From Sphingopyxis terrae subsp. terrae NBRC 15098 (GTDB lineage: Bacteria > Pseudomonadota > Alphaproteobacteria > Sphingomonadales > Sphingomonadaceae), in assembly GCF_001598815.1 (NCBI RefSeq), contig NZ_BCZQ01000017.1, positions 1 to 64,000 of the forward strand: a stretch of DNA of 64,000 nt, in the 5' to 3' direction. Both the position numbers and the translations under genes were made by a program. Shown here in pieces: positions 1-10,142 of this stretch (position 1 is the first letter of the stretch; every line of letters starts with the position of its first letter). The notes under the pieces were generated by a model, which searched no databases, had not been told where the DNA came from, and worked only from the letters and a program-made list of their open reading frames with translations.

Positions 1-96
1 CACCGATACATGCAGATCGAAGGCATGGCCGAACTCAACCAACCCATGATCGAGGAGGAAAATCAGCCCCTACACATCACCGCCAAAGCCGCCTGA
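1..96 (+). CDS. C-terminal end of an unidentified protein
   Basis: Frame 1 is open from the window edge to a TGA at 94-96, leaving 31 residues that end ITAKAA. The fragment is acidic (EEEN) and carries no motif I can assign. It is the 3' end of a gene lying mostly outside the window, and could equally be a chance open frame. The 135 bases between its stop and the next gene hold no clear gene. Confidence 0.3.
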   Translation, partial: HRYMQIEGMAELNQPMIEEENQPLHITAKAA

Positions 97-231
97 CGAT
101 GGCCCACGGCCACAGCCGAAATTACACCACCTTGACGGACGCGACCCCATCATCTATTGTCCTGCCGTTCGAGCCCATAAGGCCGAGCGGGATTTTGGCT
201 GGCATGATCTGAAGTAAAAAGGGGAAAAAAA

Positions 232-3147
232 TTGGCAAAATCGCGCATCATTCGCTTGAGGCTCGCGACGGCTCCGATCGCCGTTGCGGCTATGGCGCTG
301 GCGCCTTCGGTTTCCGCGCAAGAGGCAGATGACGGAACCGATGTCGCTGCGACTGAACTGGTCGTTACAGGGTCGCGCATCGCACGTACCGACGAAGCCG
401 CGAGCCCCGTTCCGCTCGCTGTCGTGGGCAGCGCGGACATTGCGCTCGATGGCGCGCCGAACATCTCTGACATCCTCAACGAAATGCCGCAAACGGCAAT
501 CGGGATTACCCGGACGAACACCAACTTCCTGACCTCGGGCACCGGCATCGCGACGGTCAATCTGCGCGATCTCGGCTCCAGCCGCACGCTGGTGCTCGTC
601 AACGGCCGGCGCTTCATTTCGGGCTTTGCAGGCGACTCTGCAGTCGACCTCAACAATATCCCGACCGACTTCATTGACCGCGTCGAAATCGTCACCGGCG
701 GTTCTTCGGCCGTTTATGGCTCGGATGCGATTGCGGGCGTTGTAAACTTCATCCTGAAGGACAAGTTCAACGGCGTCTCGGTACGCGGCCAATATGGCAT
801 CACCGAACATGGCGACAATGGGCGCTATCTCGCCAGCATCACCGCTGGCACAAGCTTCGGTGCCGAAGATCGCGGCAATATCCTGCTGAACTTTTCCTAC
901 GACAAGGACATGGGACTGCGCTCGCGTGACCGCGCGATTTCGGCGCAGGATTGTTCAGGAACGGTATGCGGTTTGGGGGCCTATTCCTCCTATGCGCCGC
1001 AGGGGCAGTTCCGCACGGTCAACGCGTCGGGGCAGGCGGTCAATATCCTGCCGGGCGGTCGCAACACTTTTTCGTTTAACCCCGACAATTCGGTTGCCTA
1101 CCTCGCCGGCTTCGACACCGGCCAATATGGCTTCAACCGTAACGGCGAGCGCTATATTTCGGTTCCGCTCGAGCGTTATCTTGCGAGCGGGGTCGGCAAT
1201 TTCGATCTCACCGACAATGTCACCGCCTTTGCCGAAGTCACCTATGCGAAGGTCAAGTCGCGTTCGCGCCTCGAACCCTTCGCGCTCGATATTCTGAGCG
1301 ATGTCTATTATCGCGATATCGATCCCTATGGCATTCCGATCACCAACCCGTTCATCCCCGCGGCAGTTGCCGCGGCGATTGCTGCTGCCAATTCGGATGC
1401 CGATCCGACGAACGACGTCGATGCGATCAACGGCCGTCGTCGCCAGAACGATGTGTTCGATCGCTCGAACGTCGTCAGCCGCGACACCTGGCGCGTTGTC
1501 GCCGGTTTGAAGGGCGAACTGGGCCGTTTCAAATGGGACGCAAGCTATGTCTACGGGCACCTGCGGGACTATAATGCCAGCGAAGATATCGACAATAACC
1601 GCTACCGCAACGCGCTGAACGCGATCCGCGTCGGGCCGGGCAATGTCGTGGGCGTGGATATCGTTTGCGCCGACGCCGCGGCCCGGGCTGAGGGGTGCAT
1701 TCCGCTGGACATCTTCGGTTACAACACCGCCGATCCCCGCGCCGCCAACTATGTGAAATCGGTTGTTCCGAAATCGGAGCTCATCACCAACAAGCAACAG
1801 GTGTGGTCGGCGAATATTTCGGGCCCGGTCTTTGCGCTGCCCGCCGGCGACGTCGGGTTGGCGCTCGGGGTCGAATATCGCAAGGAAAGTAGCGTCAGTG
1901 ACCTCGACATCCTGACCAATACGGGCGGTAACTCGGGGAACGTCATCCCCGACACGCGCGGCGATTTCGACGTTCTCGAATTTTACGGCGAAGTGAATGT
2001 ACCGCTGCTGTCGGGTAAGCCTTTCTTCGAATATCTCGGGCTGATCGGGGCGGCACGCCTGTCGGACTATTCGACGGTGGGTTCGACGTTCAGCTGGAAT
2101 GCGGGTGCCGAATGGTCGCCGCTGCCCGGGCTGCGTTTCCGCGGCGTCTATGCCGAAGCGAACCGCGCGCCGAATATCAGCGAATTGTTCACCGCGCCGT
2201 CGGAAACCTTCGCGTCGGTCAGCGATCCTTGCGACGGGATCACGGCATCGACGGGGGGCGATTACGGGGCGGCCTGCCGCGCCATTCCGGCGGTGCAGGC
2301 GGCGATTACCGCCAACGGCATCTTCAAATATTCGCTCGCCGATCTTCAGGGTATCAACGGGTTTATCGGCGGCAACACCGCGCTGCGTGAGGAAACGGCC
2401 AAAACCTACACGCTCGGCATGGTCTATCAGCCCAGCTTCGTGCGGAACCTGCTGCTGACCGTCGACTATTATAATATCAAGGTCGAAGGCGCGATCAGCA
2501 CGCTCGGGCGCTCCTACTCGATCAGCCAGTGCGTGTTGACCGGCCTGCCGATCTACTGCGACAATGTGACGCGCGATGCGACGACGGGGTTCGTTACCCG
2601 CGTCGACGGGCAGTTGCTAAACGTTGCGGGCCTTTGGTCGGAAGGCGTCGACGTCGGCGTCCGGTATAATATGCCGCTCGGCCTCAGCGCCGACGACAGC
2701 CTGGGGTTCAGCCTCAATTACACCTATCTGATCGCGTCGAAGCAACAGGGTGACCCGGCCGATGACGTGATCAACTATGCGGGTACGTTCGGCAATCCGC
2801 GGCACAACCTGACCTCGCGTCTGACGTATCGCACCGGCGGCTTCAGCATTAGCTGGCAGGCCAATTACCATGGTGGCGGCGACTATATTAAGGACTATTT
2901 CAACGCCAATCCCGCCGTTCAGGCGCTGAACAAGATCGACGGCTTCATGCTCCACAATGCCCAGCTTCGCTGGCAGCCGGGTGAAGACAAGAAGTTCGAT
3001 TTCTATGTCGGCGTCGACAATATCTTCGACAAGAAGCCGCAATATATTCCCGGCTCGCCATTCGGTACGCCGACGGGGCTCGAAACATCGCCGGTGTTCG
3101 ATCTCTACGGTCGCCGTTTCTATGCAGGTGCCGTGGTCAAATTCTGA
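232..3147 (+). CDS. TonB-dependent outer-membrane receptor
   Basis: A 971-residue TonB-dependent receptor, predicted to import a scarce substrate such as a siderophore, oligosaccharide or peptide using TonB/ExbBD energy. A signal peptide ends near residue 30 (PSVSAQ). A TonB-box-like ELVVTGSRI near residue 46 leads into the plug domain, and the rest is a large barrel ending in the outer-membrane signature VVKF with terminal Phe. The start is a TTG preceded by a purine-rich AAGGGGAAAAAAA. The next in-frame ATG (about 292) would cut into the signal peptide, so TTG is preferred. The substrate cannot be read from sequence. It is isolated by its own terminator and no TonB partner or substrate enzyme is adjacent. 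Confidence 0.92.
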   Translation: MAKSRIIRLRLATAPIAVAAMALAPSVSAQEADDGTDVAATELVVTGSRIARTDEAASPVPLAVVGSADIALDGAPNISDILNEMPQTAIGITRTNTNFLTSGTGIATVNLRDLGSSRTLVLVNGRRFISGFAGDSAVDLNNIPTDFIDRVEIVTGGSSAVYGSDAIAGVVNFILKDKFNGVSVRGQYGITEHGDNGRYLASITAGTSFGAEDRGNILLNFSYDKDMGLRSRDRAISAQDCSGTVCGLGAYSSYAPQGQFRTVNASGQAVNILPGGRNTFSFNPDNSVAYLAGFDTGQYGFNRNGERYISVPLERYLASGVGNFDLTDNVTAFAEVTYAKVKSRSRLEPFALDILSDVYYRDIDPYGIPITNPFIPAAVAAAIAAANSDADPTNDVDAINGRRRQNDVFDRSNVVSRDTWRVVAGLKGELGRFKWDASYVYGHLRDYNASEDIDNNRYRNALNAIRVGPGNVVGVDIVCADAAARAEGCIPLDIFGYNTADPRAANYVKSVVPKSELITNKQQVWSANISGPVFALPAGDVGLALGVEYRKESSVSDLDILTNTGGNSGNVIPDTRGDFDVLEFYGEVNVPLLSGKPFFEYLGLIGAARLSDYSTVGSTFSWNAGAEWSPLPGLRFRGVYAEANRAPNISELFTAPSETFASVSDPCDGITASTGGDYGAACRAIPAVQAAITANGIFKYSLADLQGINGFIGGNTALREETAKTYTLGMVYQPSFVRNLLLTVDYYNIKVEGAISTLGRSYSISQCVLTGLPIYCDNVTRDATTGFVTRVDGQLLNVAGLWSEGVDVGVRYNMPLGLSADDSLGFSLNYTYLIASKQQGDPADDVINYAGTFGNPRHNLTSRLTYRTGGFSISWQANYHGGGDYIKDYFNANPAVQALNKIDGFMLHNAQLRWQPGEDKKFDFYVGVDNIFDKKPQYIPGSPFGTPTGLETSPVFDLYGRRFYAGAVVKF

Positions 3148-3168
3148 TCGTCGACGAGACGACGACCT

Positions 3169-3200
3169 GGGGGCGGAGAGCAATCTCCGTCCCCATTTTT
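3169..3200 (+). terminator. Rho-independent terminator after the TonB receptor
   Basis: A stem pairs GGGG-G-CGGAGA (3169-3179) with TCTCCG-T-CCCC (3184-3194) around a short loop, with one G-T wobble, followed by A and five T (3196-3200). It lies 22 bases after the receptor stop. A possible TTG start for the next gene at 3199 falls inside the T tract, which argues against that start. Confidence 0.8.
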
Positions 3201-3288
3201 GTTCGAGACGCCGAAACGTACCGGTGCATGGCCGCGCTGGCGCCCCGCTGGTCCGACGCCCAGAACCGCCGTTCCGAATGTACGGGGG

Positions 3289-6200
3289 ATGGGGGCGATG
3301 GGATTTTTGACGCTGCGTCGGCTGTGGATGCGCTGGACGCTCCTGGTGATGATAACCGTCGGGGGCCTCGCATTCGGCGGAGCCGCTCAGGCGCAGCACA
3401 CGTCGCCTTATTGTTCGCCGCGCACCGCAACCGTTGCGTCTGGCGGGGTGGTCGAGGTTGACCTCACATCTTGTGACAATACGCATATAGGTTTGGGAAA
3501 CGGCGTCGCGGTGACGCGAAACGGGCCGTCCCACGGAACGGCGACGACATCGGAACGCTTTGTCCCGCCGAGCTCGACTGCATCGATCCTCACATACAGC
3601 CACAACGGCGATGCGGCGACGCAGGATGTATTCGACATTCAGGACAATGACGGATTCTGGATCCAGATCACCATCACCATCAGCGCGCCGACGTCGTCTA
3701 TTGTCGTGACCCCCGCGTCGCTTCCTTCGCTGAACGCGGGGACCGCACTTAATCAGGCGCTGAGTGCAACGGGCGGCACCGCGCCCTATAGCTTTAGCGT
3801 GTCCGGCGGGACGCTGATCCCCGGCTTGAATCTGTCGTCCAGCGGCATACTCTCCGGCACGCCATCGCGCCGCGGAAATTATACGTTCAGTGTCACCGCG
3901 CAGGACTCGCTCGGCGCAACTGCGGTGAAGAGCTATAGCGGAACGATCGGCAATCCGTCGCTCTCGCTGGCAACGGGAACGGTAACGCTGGTTCAGGGCA
4001 CGGCGGCATCAGCCCAGCTCGCGACCAATGGCGGGGTCGCGCCCTATATCTATGCCACCGAACCTCCCGGCACCCCCATGCCCTTCGGGCTCAGTCTTTC
4101 GACAGGCGGCCTTATTACCGGAACGCCTTCTTCGTCGGGAAGCGCGAGCGTCCAGTTGCGCGTCACCGACAGCAGCAGCGGGCCCGGCCAATATTTCGAG
4201 CTCGAAACACTGACGATCAATGTCGTGTCGGCACCCAGCGTTTCGATCGCGGTCTCGCCGGCCTCGGTCAGCGAGGACGGCGCGACCAACCTGACCTATA
4301 CCGTCACCCGCAGTGCGAACCTGTCGTCGCCGACAACGGTCAATATCACGACCGGCGGCACCGCAACCGCTGGCGTCGATTATACGGGCAATGTAGCCAG
4401 CGTGACGATTCCAGCGGGGTCGACGACGGCCAGCATCACGATCAACCCGACCACCGACAGCATCATCGAGCCAGACGAGACGGTTACGCTGAGCGTGGCC
4501 GCCGGCACCGGCTATACGGTCGGCGCGCCGTCGAGCGCCACGGGTACGATCCTCAACGACGATGTTCCGACCGCGATGATCGCCGTGTCGCCGGCTGCAG
4601 TGGCCGAGGATGGTGCGCCGAATCTCGTCTACACCGTAACGCTCTCCCAGGCGCCGTCGTCGAGCGTGTCGATCAATTATACGGTCGGCGGAACGGCCAC
4701 TAACGGCACCGACTATGCGACCCTCGCGTCGCCGCTCGTCATCGCGGCGGGCAGCACATCGGGAACCGTCACGGTCAATCCGACGGCCGATGCGACCATC
4801 GAAGCCGACGAAACGGCCATCCTGTCGCTCGCCGCCGGCACCGGCTATGTCGTCGGTGCGCCGAACAGCGCGACGGGCATGATCCTCAACGACGATCTTC
4901 CGTCGCTGAGCATCAATGATGTGACCGCGGCCGAAGGAAACAGTGGCACAACCAATTTTACGTTTACGGTCAGCCTGTCGGCGCCAGCGGGACCGGGTGG
5001 CGTCTCCTTCGATATCGCGACCGCCAACGGCACTGCCGCCGCGGGGAGCGACTATGTCGCTCGCAGCCTGACCGGCCAGACGATCCCGGCGGGAACGAGC
5101 AGCGCAAGCTTCACCGTCACGGTCAACGGCGACACTCTGAACGAAGCGAGCGAGACATTCTTCGCGAACGTCACCAATGTAGTGAATGCGGTCGTCATCG
5201 ACGGGCAGGGGGTCGGCACAATCACCAACGACGATCCGCTGCCGGCGATTTCCACGTCCGATGTGTCGATCGTGGAAGGGAACAGCGGTTCGTCCAATGC
5301 CATCGTCACGGTCACGCTCGACACGGCAAGCGGCCAGACGGTGACGGTAAACTACGCCACGGCAAATGGTTCGGCGACGCAGCCATCGGATTACGGCGCG
5401 GTGTCGGGAACGCTGACCTTCACGCCGGGGCAGACCAGCCGGACGATCGCGATTTCCGTCGTCGGCGACACCGTTCCCGAAACAAACGAGGCCTTCTCGC
5501 TCGGCCTGTTCGGCGCCGTCAACGCGACGATCGCCATACCGACGGCGTTCATCGCCATCACCAACGACGATGTTCCGGTTACGCTGTCACCCGGCGCCCT
5601 TACCGGAGGACAGGTCGCGGCCCCGTACAGCCAGACGGTCTCGGCGACCGGGGGCACCGGACCCTATGGCTTTTCGGTGACGGCGGGCGCGCTGCCATCG
5701 GGGCTGACGCTGGCGCCTGGCGGCCTGTTGTCAGGAACGCCGACCGCAGGCGGCACCTTCAACTTCACGGTCACCGCGACCGACAGCAGCGCGGCACCGG
5801 GGCCATTTTCGGGTTCGACGCCTTACAGCCTGTCGATCGCGCCGCCGACCATCGTCCTGCCGGCGACCCCGCTGGCGGCGGGGCAGGTCGGTACAGCCTA
5901 CAGCGCTACGATCACCGCGGCGAGCGGCGGCACCGCGCCCTATAGCTATGCGGTGACCGGCGGCAGCCTGCCCGGCGGGGTGACGCTCGACCCCGCAACT
6001 GGCTCGCTTTCGGGAACCCCCACCGCGGCGGGCAGCTTCAGCTTCCGGATTACCGCCACCGACAGTTCGACGGGCAGCGGCCCCTATTCGGCATTCAATG
6101 ATTTTGCGATCGACATCGCGGTGGCGCCCCCCGTCGCCAATGCCGTTTCGGCGACGATCGGCTATGGCAGCGGCTCCACAGGCGTCACGCTCAGCCTTTC

Positions 6201-9200
6201 GGGCGGCGCGGCGACGAGCGTCGCGATCGTTACCCCGCCGTCACACGGCACCGCGACGGCGTCCGGAACCACGATCTCTTACCAGCCCGTTGCGGGCTAT
6301 GCAGGCCCCGACAGCTTTACCTACAGCGCCGCGAACGCCAGTGGCACCTCGGCGCCGGCGACCGTCAGTCTGACTATCGCCGACCCGGCGATCGGCGTCG
6401 CCGCCACCGGACCGCTCGCAGCGACCGTCGGCACGGCCTACAGCCAGACGTTCAGCTTCAGCGGCGGCGCGCAGCCGTTCGGCAGCTATCAGGTGAACAA
6501 TCTGCCCGCGGGCGTCGCAATCACGGGTTCGGATGCGAGCAGCGTGACGATCGCGGGCACCCCGACCCAATCGGGCAGCTTCAGCCTCACGGTATCCGCC
6601 ATCGACAGTTCGACGGGCAATGGCCCTTTCACCACCAGCCAGCCCTTCGTGCTGACGGTTGATGCGCCGACGCTGTCGCTCGCGCCCGGCGCGGGAACGC
6701 TCCCGGCGCCTTATGGCGCGGCCTTCTCGCAAGCCTTTGCAGCAAGCGGCGGGGTTGGCCCGTTCAGCTATTCGGTCATCGGGACGCTCCCCGCCGGACT
6801 GGCGTTCGGCGGCAATATGCTGACCGGCACGCCCAGTGCGCCGGGCGTCTATCCGATCACGGTAACGGCAACCGACACCGGATCGACCGGTCCGGGGGCA
6901 CCGTTTGCCGTATCGGCGAACTACAGCCTGTCGGTGCCCGCTCCGACGATCGCCATCGGACCGGCGGCGCTTGCCGGCGCGACGGTCGCCGCCAGCTACA
7001 GCCAGACGCTCACAGCGTCGGGTGGGGTCGGCGGTTATGCCTATGCGGTGACCGCCGGCGCCTTGCCGACGGGGCTGACGCTATCGGGCGGCGGGGGGCT
7101 TTCCGGGACGCCGACCGTCGGCGGCAGCTTCGGTTTCACCATCACCGCAACCGACGCGAACGGTCAGTCGGGCGCGCAGGCCTATACGTTGGTCGTCGCC
7201 GCTCCGGCGCTGACATTGCCCGCGACCAGCCTGCCGCAGGGCCAGGTGGGGGCCGCCTACAGCGCGACGATCCTTGCGGCGACCGGCGGCACCGCGCCCT
7301 ACAGCTATGCCGTTACCGGCGGTGCGCTACCGGCGGGCGTTACGTTTTCGCCAACGGGGCAGCTTACGGGCACGCCTAGCGCCTTCGGAAGCTTTTCCTT
7401 CACCGTCACGGCGACCGACAGTTCGGGCGGAACCGGGCCCTATTCGACGTCGCAGGCCTATACACTGACGATCGTCGAACAGACGCCCGTCACCGGAGCA
7501 GTGTCGGCGACCGTTGCCTATGGCAGCGTCGATACGGCCATCGCCCTCGCTATCAGCGGAGGGACGCCGGCAAGCGTCGCGATCACGAACGCTCCGTCGC
7601 ACGGCACGGCGAGCGTGTCGGGGACGGCGATCCGCTACACGCCCGCGGCGGGATATGCCGGACCCGACAGCTTTGCCTATACGGCCAGCAATGCTGGGGG
7701 CACTTCGGCGCCCGCAACTGCGACGATCCAGGTTTCGGCGCCGACGATTTCCATCGCCGCCGACGGGTCGCTGGCGGCCATTGTCGGAACGCACTTTGAC
7801 CGGCGCTTCCTTTTTTCCGGCGGCGCCCAGCCTTTCTCGGCCTATCAGGTCACCGGGCTGCCCGCCGGTTTGACCGTTTCGACAAGCGATGCCGGCAGCG
7901 TCGGCATATCGGGAACGCCGACTCAGGCGGGCAGCTTCGTCCTGACCGTTTCGGGCACCGATGCCTCGACGGGAACAGGCCCATTTACCAGGTCGCAGGC
8001 ATTCACGCTGACGGTGGCGGGGCCGACGCTCGCCCTCGCGCCGCCGTCGGCAAGCTTTGCCGCCGCCTATGCTGCTCCCATCAGTCAACAGATCAGCGCG
8101 ACCGGCGGCGTCGGTCCCTACAGCTATGCGGTCAGCGGGAACCTGCCCGCCGGCGTCGCGATCGATCCGGCGACGGGCGTGATCGCGGGGACGCCGACGG
8201 CGGTTGGCAGCTTCGCCTTTTCGGTGACGGCGAGAGATGACGGCGCCACCGGTCCCGGCGCGCCCTTCACCGCGCAGGGAAGCTACAGCCTGACCGTGGC
8301 GGCGCCGACGATCCTCGTGACGCCTGCGGCACTCCCCCCGGCCACCGCGGGGGCGCCCTACTCGGCGCTTCTGTCGGCGTCTGGCGGGGTCGGGCCTTAT
8401 TCCTATGCGCTCGCGAGCGGAACGCTTCCCGCCGGAATCGCGCTCGCGGGCGACGGGACATTCAGTGGAACGCCCACCGCATCGGGCGATTTCGCGATCG
8501 GCGTAACCGTGACCGACGCCAATGGGCAGACGAGTGTGGCCGCGCTGACGCTGACCGTTGCCAACGCGGCATTGACGATCACGCCCGCGTCGTTGCCCAG
8601 CGCGGTGCAGGGGATCGCCTACAGTCAGCAACTGACCGCGGCGGGCGGTGTCGCGCCCTACAGCTTCGCAGTGTCGGCGGGCAGCCTGCCCGTGGGAATC
8701 ACCATAAGTCCGGCGGGGCTGATCAGCGGTACGCCGACCGGCTCGGGCAACGCCAGCTTCACCATTCTGGTCACCGACAGCACCGGCGGAACGGCGTCGA
8801 CCGTTTCGGTGAGCTATGTGCTCGCCGTGACCGCACGGCCCAATCCGGCGAACGATCCCGAGGTGCGCGGTCTGGTGCAGGCGCAGGTCGCCTCGGCGCG
8901 GCGCTTCGCCGACGTTCAGGTGGGCAATTTTTCCCGCCGGCTCGAAGGGCTCCGCCATGGCGGAGGCGGCGGATTCCGCAACGGGCTGCGGATCAGCGCG
9001 TCCGATCCCTGCCTCGACACGCTGACGGCCTGGACCAACAGCCTGTGTGCGAGCGGTGATCCGGCCGGCGGAGGGCGGGCCATCCCCGGCCGGACAGGGC
9101 AGCCGCCGCTTGGTGCCGGCGCAGGCTTCGGGGCGGGGACCGGGACGGCGGCGGATGCGGACGACGGGCAAAACGCGTCGGCGTCGAGCGGCCCGATCGA

Positions 9201-10035
9201 CGCACCGCTCGCGATCTGGGCGGGCGGCGCGATCCGCTATGGCGATCGCGACCCCTCGACCGGGCGGCCGTCGGAGCGCTTCGAATCCGAAGGCATCACG
9301 CTCGGCGCCGACTATCGTTTCGGTCCGGATTTCGCGATCGGCATCGGCGTCGGGATCGGCCGCGATACGACCGATGTCGGGCGCAACGGGTCGCAAAGCC
9401 GGGGTGAGGCCAAGACGATTGCGCTCTACGGCAGCCATCTGCTCGGCGGCGGCTTCTTCATTGACTGGCTCGGCGGCTATCAGTGGCTGGATTTCGACCT
9501 GCGTCGCTACGTCACCGCGACGAGCGCGCTGGTCAATTCGTCGCGCAAGGGGCGGCAGTGGTTCGGCGCGATCTCGGCCGGCGCCGATATCGAGACGGGC
9601 GATCTGCGCGTCACTCCCTATGTGCGCATCGACGCGCAGCGCGGCCGGCTCAATGGTTATGTGGAAAGCAGCGGCTCGCTGTTCGACCTGCGCTTCCTCG
9701 ATCAGAATGTGGCGTTCACCTCGCTCGGCCTCGGCGCGCGGCTTGATTATCGCATCGCGGTCGAGAACGGCTATTTCCTGCCGCGCGTACGCGTCGAATA
9801 TCAGCGCGACGTCGAACGGCAGGGCGACGCGCTGGTCGCCTATTTCGATCAGACCGGCGGACCGTTCAACGCCGTTCCGCTCGCGGGCTACGCGCGCAGT
9901 CGGCTGCTGCTCGGCCTCGGCCTCGAAATGGCGATCGGCGAGCGGACGTCGTTCGACGTCGAATATAATAATCGCCAGGCGACCGGAGCAGGCTCCGATC
10001 AAGGGGTGACCGTCAATCTCAAACAGGCCTTCTAG
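3289..10035 (+). CDS. Giant Ig-like / Calx-beta repeat protein with autotransporter beta-domain
   Basis: About 2,248 residues, predicted to be a surface adhesin or passenger that exports itself. A signal peptide (LRRLWMRWTLL... to AAQAQ) is followed by two putative-Ig (He_PIG-like) modules, four Calx-beta modules at roughly 315-762 (repeated IxNDD endings and SEDG/AEG starts), then a long run of He_PIG modules with repeated SGTPT motifs up to about 1,855. A Gly-rich linker leads to a C-terminal beta-domain (about 1,965-2,248) ending LKQAF, as in type V autotransporters. ATG 3289 or 3298 are both plausible. The open frame extends to a TTG at 3199, which sits in the upstream terminator. Residues about 950-1,850 contain a ~455-residue internal duplication. 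Repeats of this kind vary in copy number, so assembly should be trusted cautiously. Confidence 0.85.
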   Translation: MGAMGFLTLRRLWMRWTLLVMITVGGLAFGGAAQAQHTSPYCSPRTATVASGGVVEVDLTSCDNTHIGLGNGVAVTRNGPSHGTATTSERFVPPSSTASILTYSHNGDAATQDVFDIQDNDGFWIQITITISAPTSSIVVTPASLPSLNAGTALNQALSATGGTAPYSFSVSGGTLIPGLNLSSSGILSGTPSRRGNYTFSVTAQDSLGATAVKSYSGTIGNPSLSLATGTVTLVQGTAASAQLATNGGVAPYIYATEPPGTPMPFGLSLSTGGLITGTPSSSGSASVQLRVTDSSSGPGQYFELETLTINVVSAPSVSIAVSPASVSEDGATNLTYTVTRSANLSSPTTVNITTGGTATAGVDYTGNVASVTIPAGSTTASITINPTTDSIIEPDETVTLSVAAGTGYTVGAPSSATGTILNDDVPTAMIAVSPAAVAEDGAPNLVYTVTLSQAPSSSVSINYTVGGTATNGTDYATLASPLVIAAGSTSGTVTVNPTADATIEADETAILSLAAGTGYVVGAPNSATGMILNDDLPSLSINDVTAAEGNSGTTNFTFTVSLSAPAGPGGVSFDIATANGTAAAGSDYVARSLTGQTIPAGTSSASFTVTVNGDTLNEASETFFANVTNVVNAVVIDGQGVGTITNDDPLPAISTSDVSIVEGNSGSSNAIVTVTLDTASGQTVTVNYATANGSATQPSDYGAVSGTLTFTPGQTSRTIAISVVGDTVPETNEAFSLGLFGAVNATIAIPTAFIAITNDDVPVTLSPGALTGGQVAAPYSQTVSATGGTGPYGFSVTAGALPSGLTLAPGGLLSGTPTAGGTFNFTVTATDSSAAPGPFSGSTPYSLSIAPPTIVLPATPLAAGQVGTAYSATITAASGGTAPYSYAVTGGSLPGGVTLDPATGSLSGTPTAAGSFSFRITATDSSTGSGPYSAFNDFAIDIAVAPPVANAVSATIGYGSGSTGVTLSLSGGAATSVAIVTPPSHGTATASGTTISYQPVAGYAGPDSFTYSAANASGTSAPATVSLTIADPAIGVAATGPLAATVGTAYSQTFSFSGGAQPFGSYQVNNLPAGVAITGSDASSVTIAGTPTQSGSFSLTVSAIDSSTGNGPFTTSQPFVLTVDAPTLSLAPGAGTLPAPYGAAFSQAFAASGGVGPFSYSVIGTLPAGLAFGGNMLTGTPSAPGVYPITVTATDTGSTGPGAPFAVSANYSLSVPAPTIAIGPAALAGATVAASYSQTLTASGGVGGYAYAVTAGALPTGLTLSGGGGLSGTPTVGGSFGFTITATDANGQSGAQAYTLVVAAPALTLPATSLPQGQVGAAYSATILAATGGTAPYSYAVTGGALPAGVTFSPTGQLTGTPSAFGSFSFTVTATDSSGGTGPYSTSQAYTLTIVEQTPVTGAVSATVAYGSVDTAIALAISGGTPASVAITNAPSHGTASVSGTAIRYTPAAGYAGPDSFAYTASNAGGTSAPATATIQVSAPTISIAADGSLAAIVGTHFDRRFLFSGGAQPFSAYQVTGLPAGLTVSTSDAGSVGISGTPTQAGSFVLTVSGTDASTGTGPFTRSQAFTLTVAGPTLALAPPSASFAAAYAAPISQQISATGGVGPYSYAVSGNLPAGVAIDPATGVIAGTPTAVGSFAFSVTARDDGATGPGAPFTAQGSYSLTVAAPTILVTPAALPPATAGAPYSALLSASGGVGPYSYALASGTLPAGIALAGDGTFSGTPTASGDFAIGVTVTDANGQTSVAALTLTVANAALTITPASLPSAVQGIAYSQQLTAAGGVAPYSFAVSAGSLPVGITISPAGLISGTPTGSGNASFTILVTDSTGGTASTVSVSYVLAVTARPNPANDPEVRGLVQAQVASARRFADVQVGNFSRRLEGLRHGGGGGFRNGLRISASDPCLDTLTAWTNSLCASGDPAGGGRAIPGRTGQPPLGAGAGFGAGTGTAADADDGQNASASSGPIDAPLAIWAGGAIRYGDRDPSTGRPSERFESEGITLGADYRFGPDFAIGIGVGIGRDTTDVGRNGSQSRGEAKTIALYGSHLLGGGFFIDWLGGYQWLDFDLRRYVTATSALVNSSRKGRQWFGAISAGADIETGDLRVTPYVRIDAQRGRLNGYVESSGSLFDLRFLDQNVAFTSLGLGARLDYRIAVENGYFLPRVRVEYQRDVERQGDALVAYFDQTGGPFNAVPLAGYARSRLLLGLGLEMAIGERTSFDVEYNNRQATGAGSDQGVTVNLKQAF
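6128..8840 (+). repeat. Two-copy ~1.36-kb internal repeat within the Ig-like adhesin gene
   Basis: Coding units from about 6128-7490 and 7491-8840 translate to the same domain order. Each opens with VSAT-(I/V)-xYGS and PSHGTA, then AGYAGPDSF, then SGGAQPF and GTPTQxGSF, followed by three or four He_PIG modules. The second copy is diverged, so this is an older duplication rather than a recent tandem amplification. Boundaries are approximate and judged from the protein. Confidence 0.7.
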
Positions 10036-10142
10036 GCACGGGACGGATCGTCGGCCCCGACGATGAACTGGTACGTCGACGCCTTTGTCGCAGCGAAAGC
10101 CGTGGCTTATCCAGCGGGGCAAGCTGCAGGGAAAGGTCCTCG

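Noticed and set aside
3199-3288. TTG start at 3199 for the adhesin
   Set aside because: It falls in the terminator T tract of the preceding gene and adds residues before the signal peptide.
10046-10064. ATCGTCGG/CCGACGAT palindrome after the adhesin gene as a terminator
   Set aside because: The loop is too short and there is no T tract.
7327-10122. 931-codon open frame on the minus strand opposite the Ig-like adhesin
   Set aside because: It is very Arg-rich with no domain pattern and mirrors a high-GC coding strand, while the plus strand gives a clear signal peptide, repeats and barrel.
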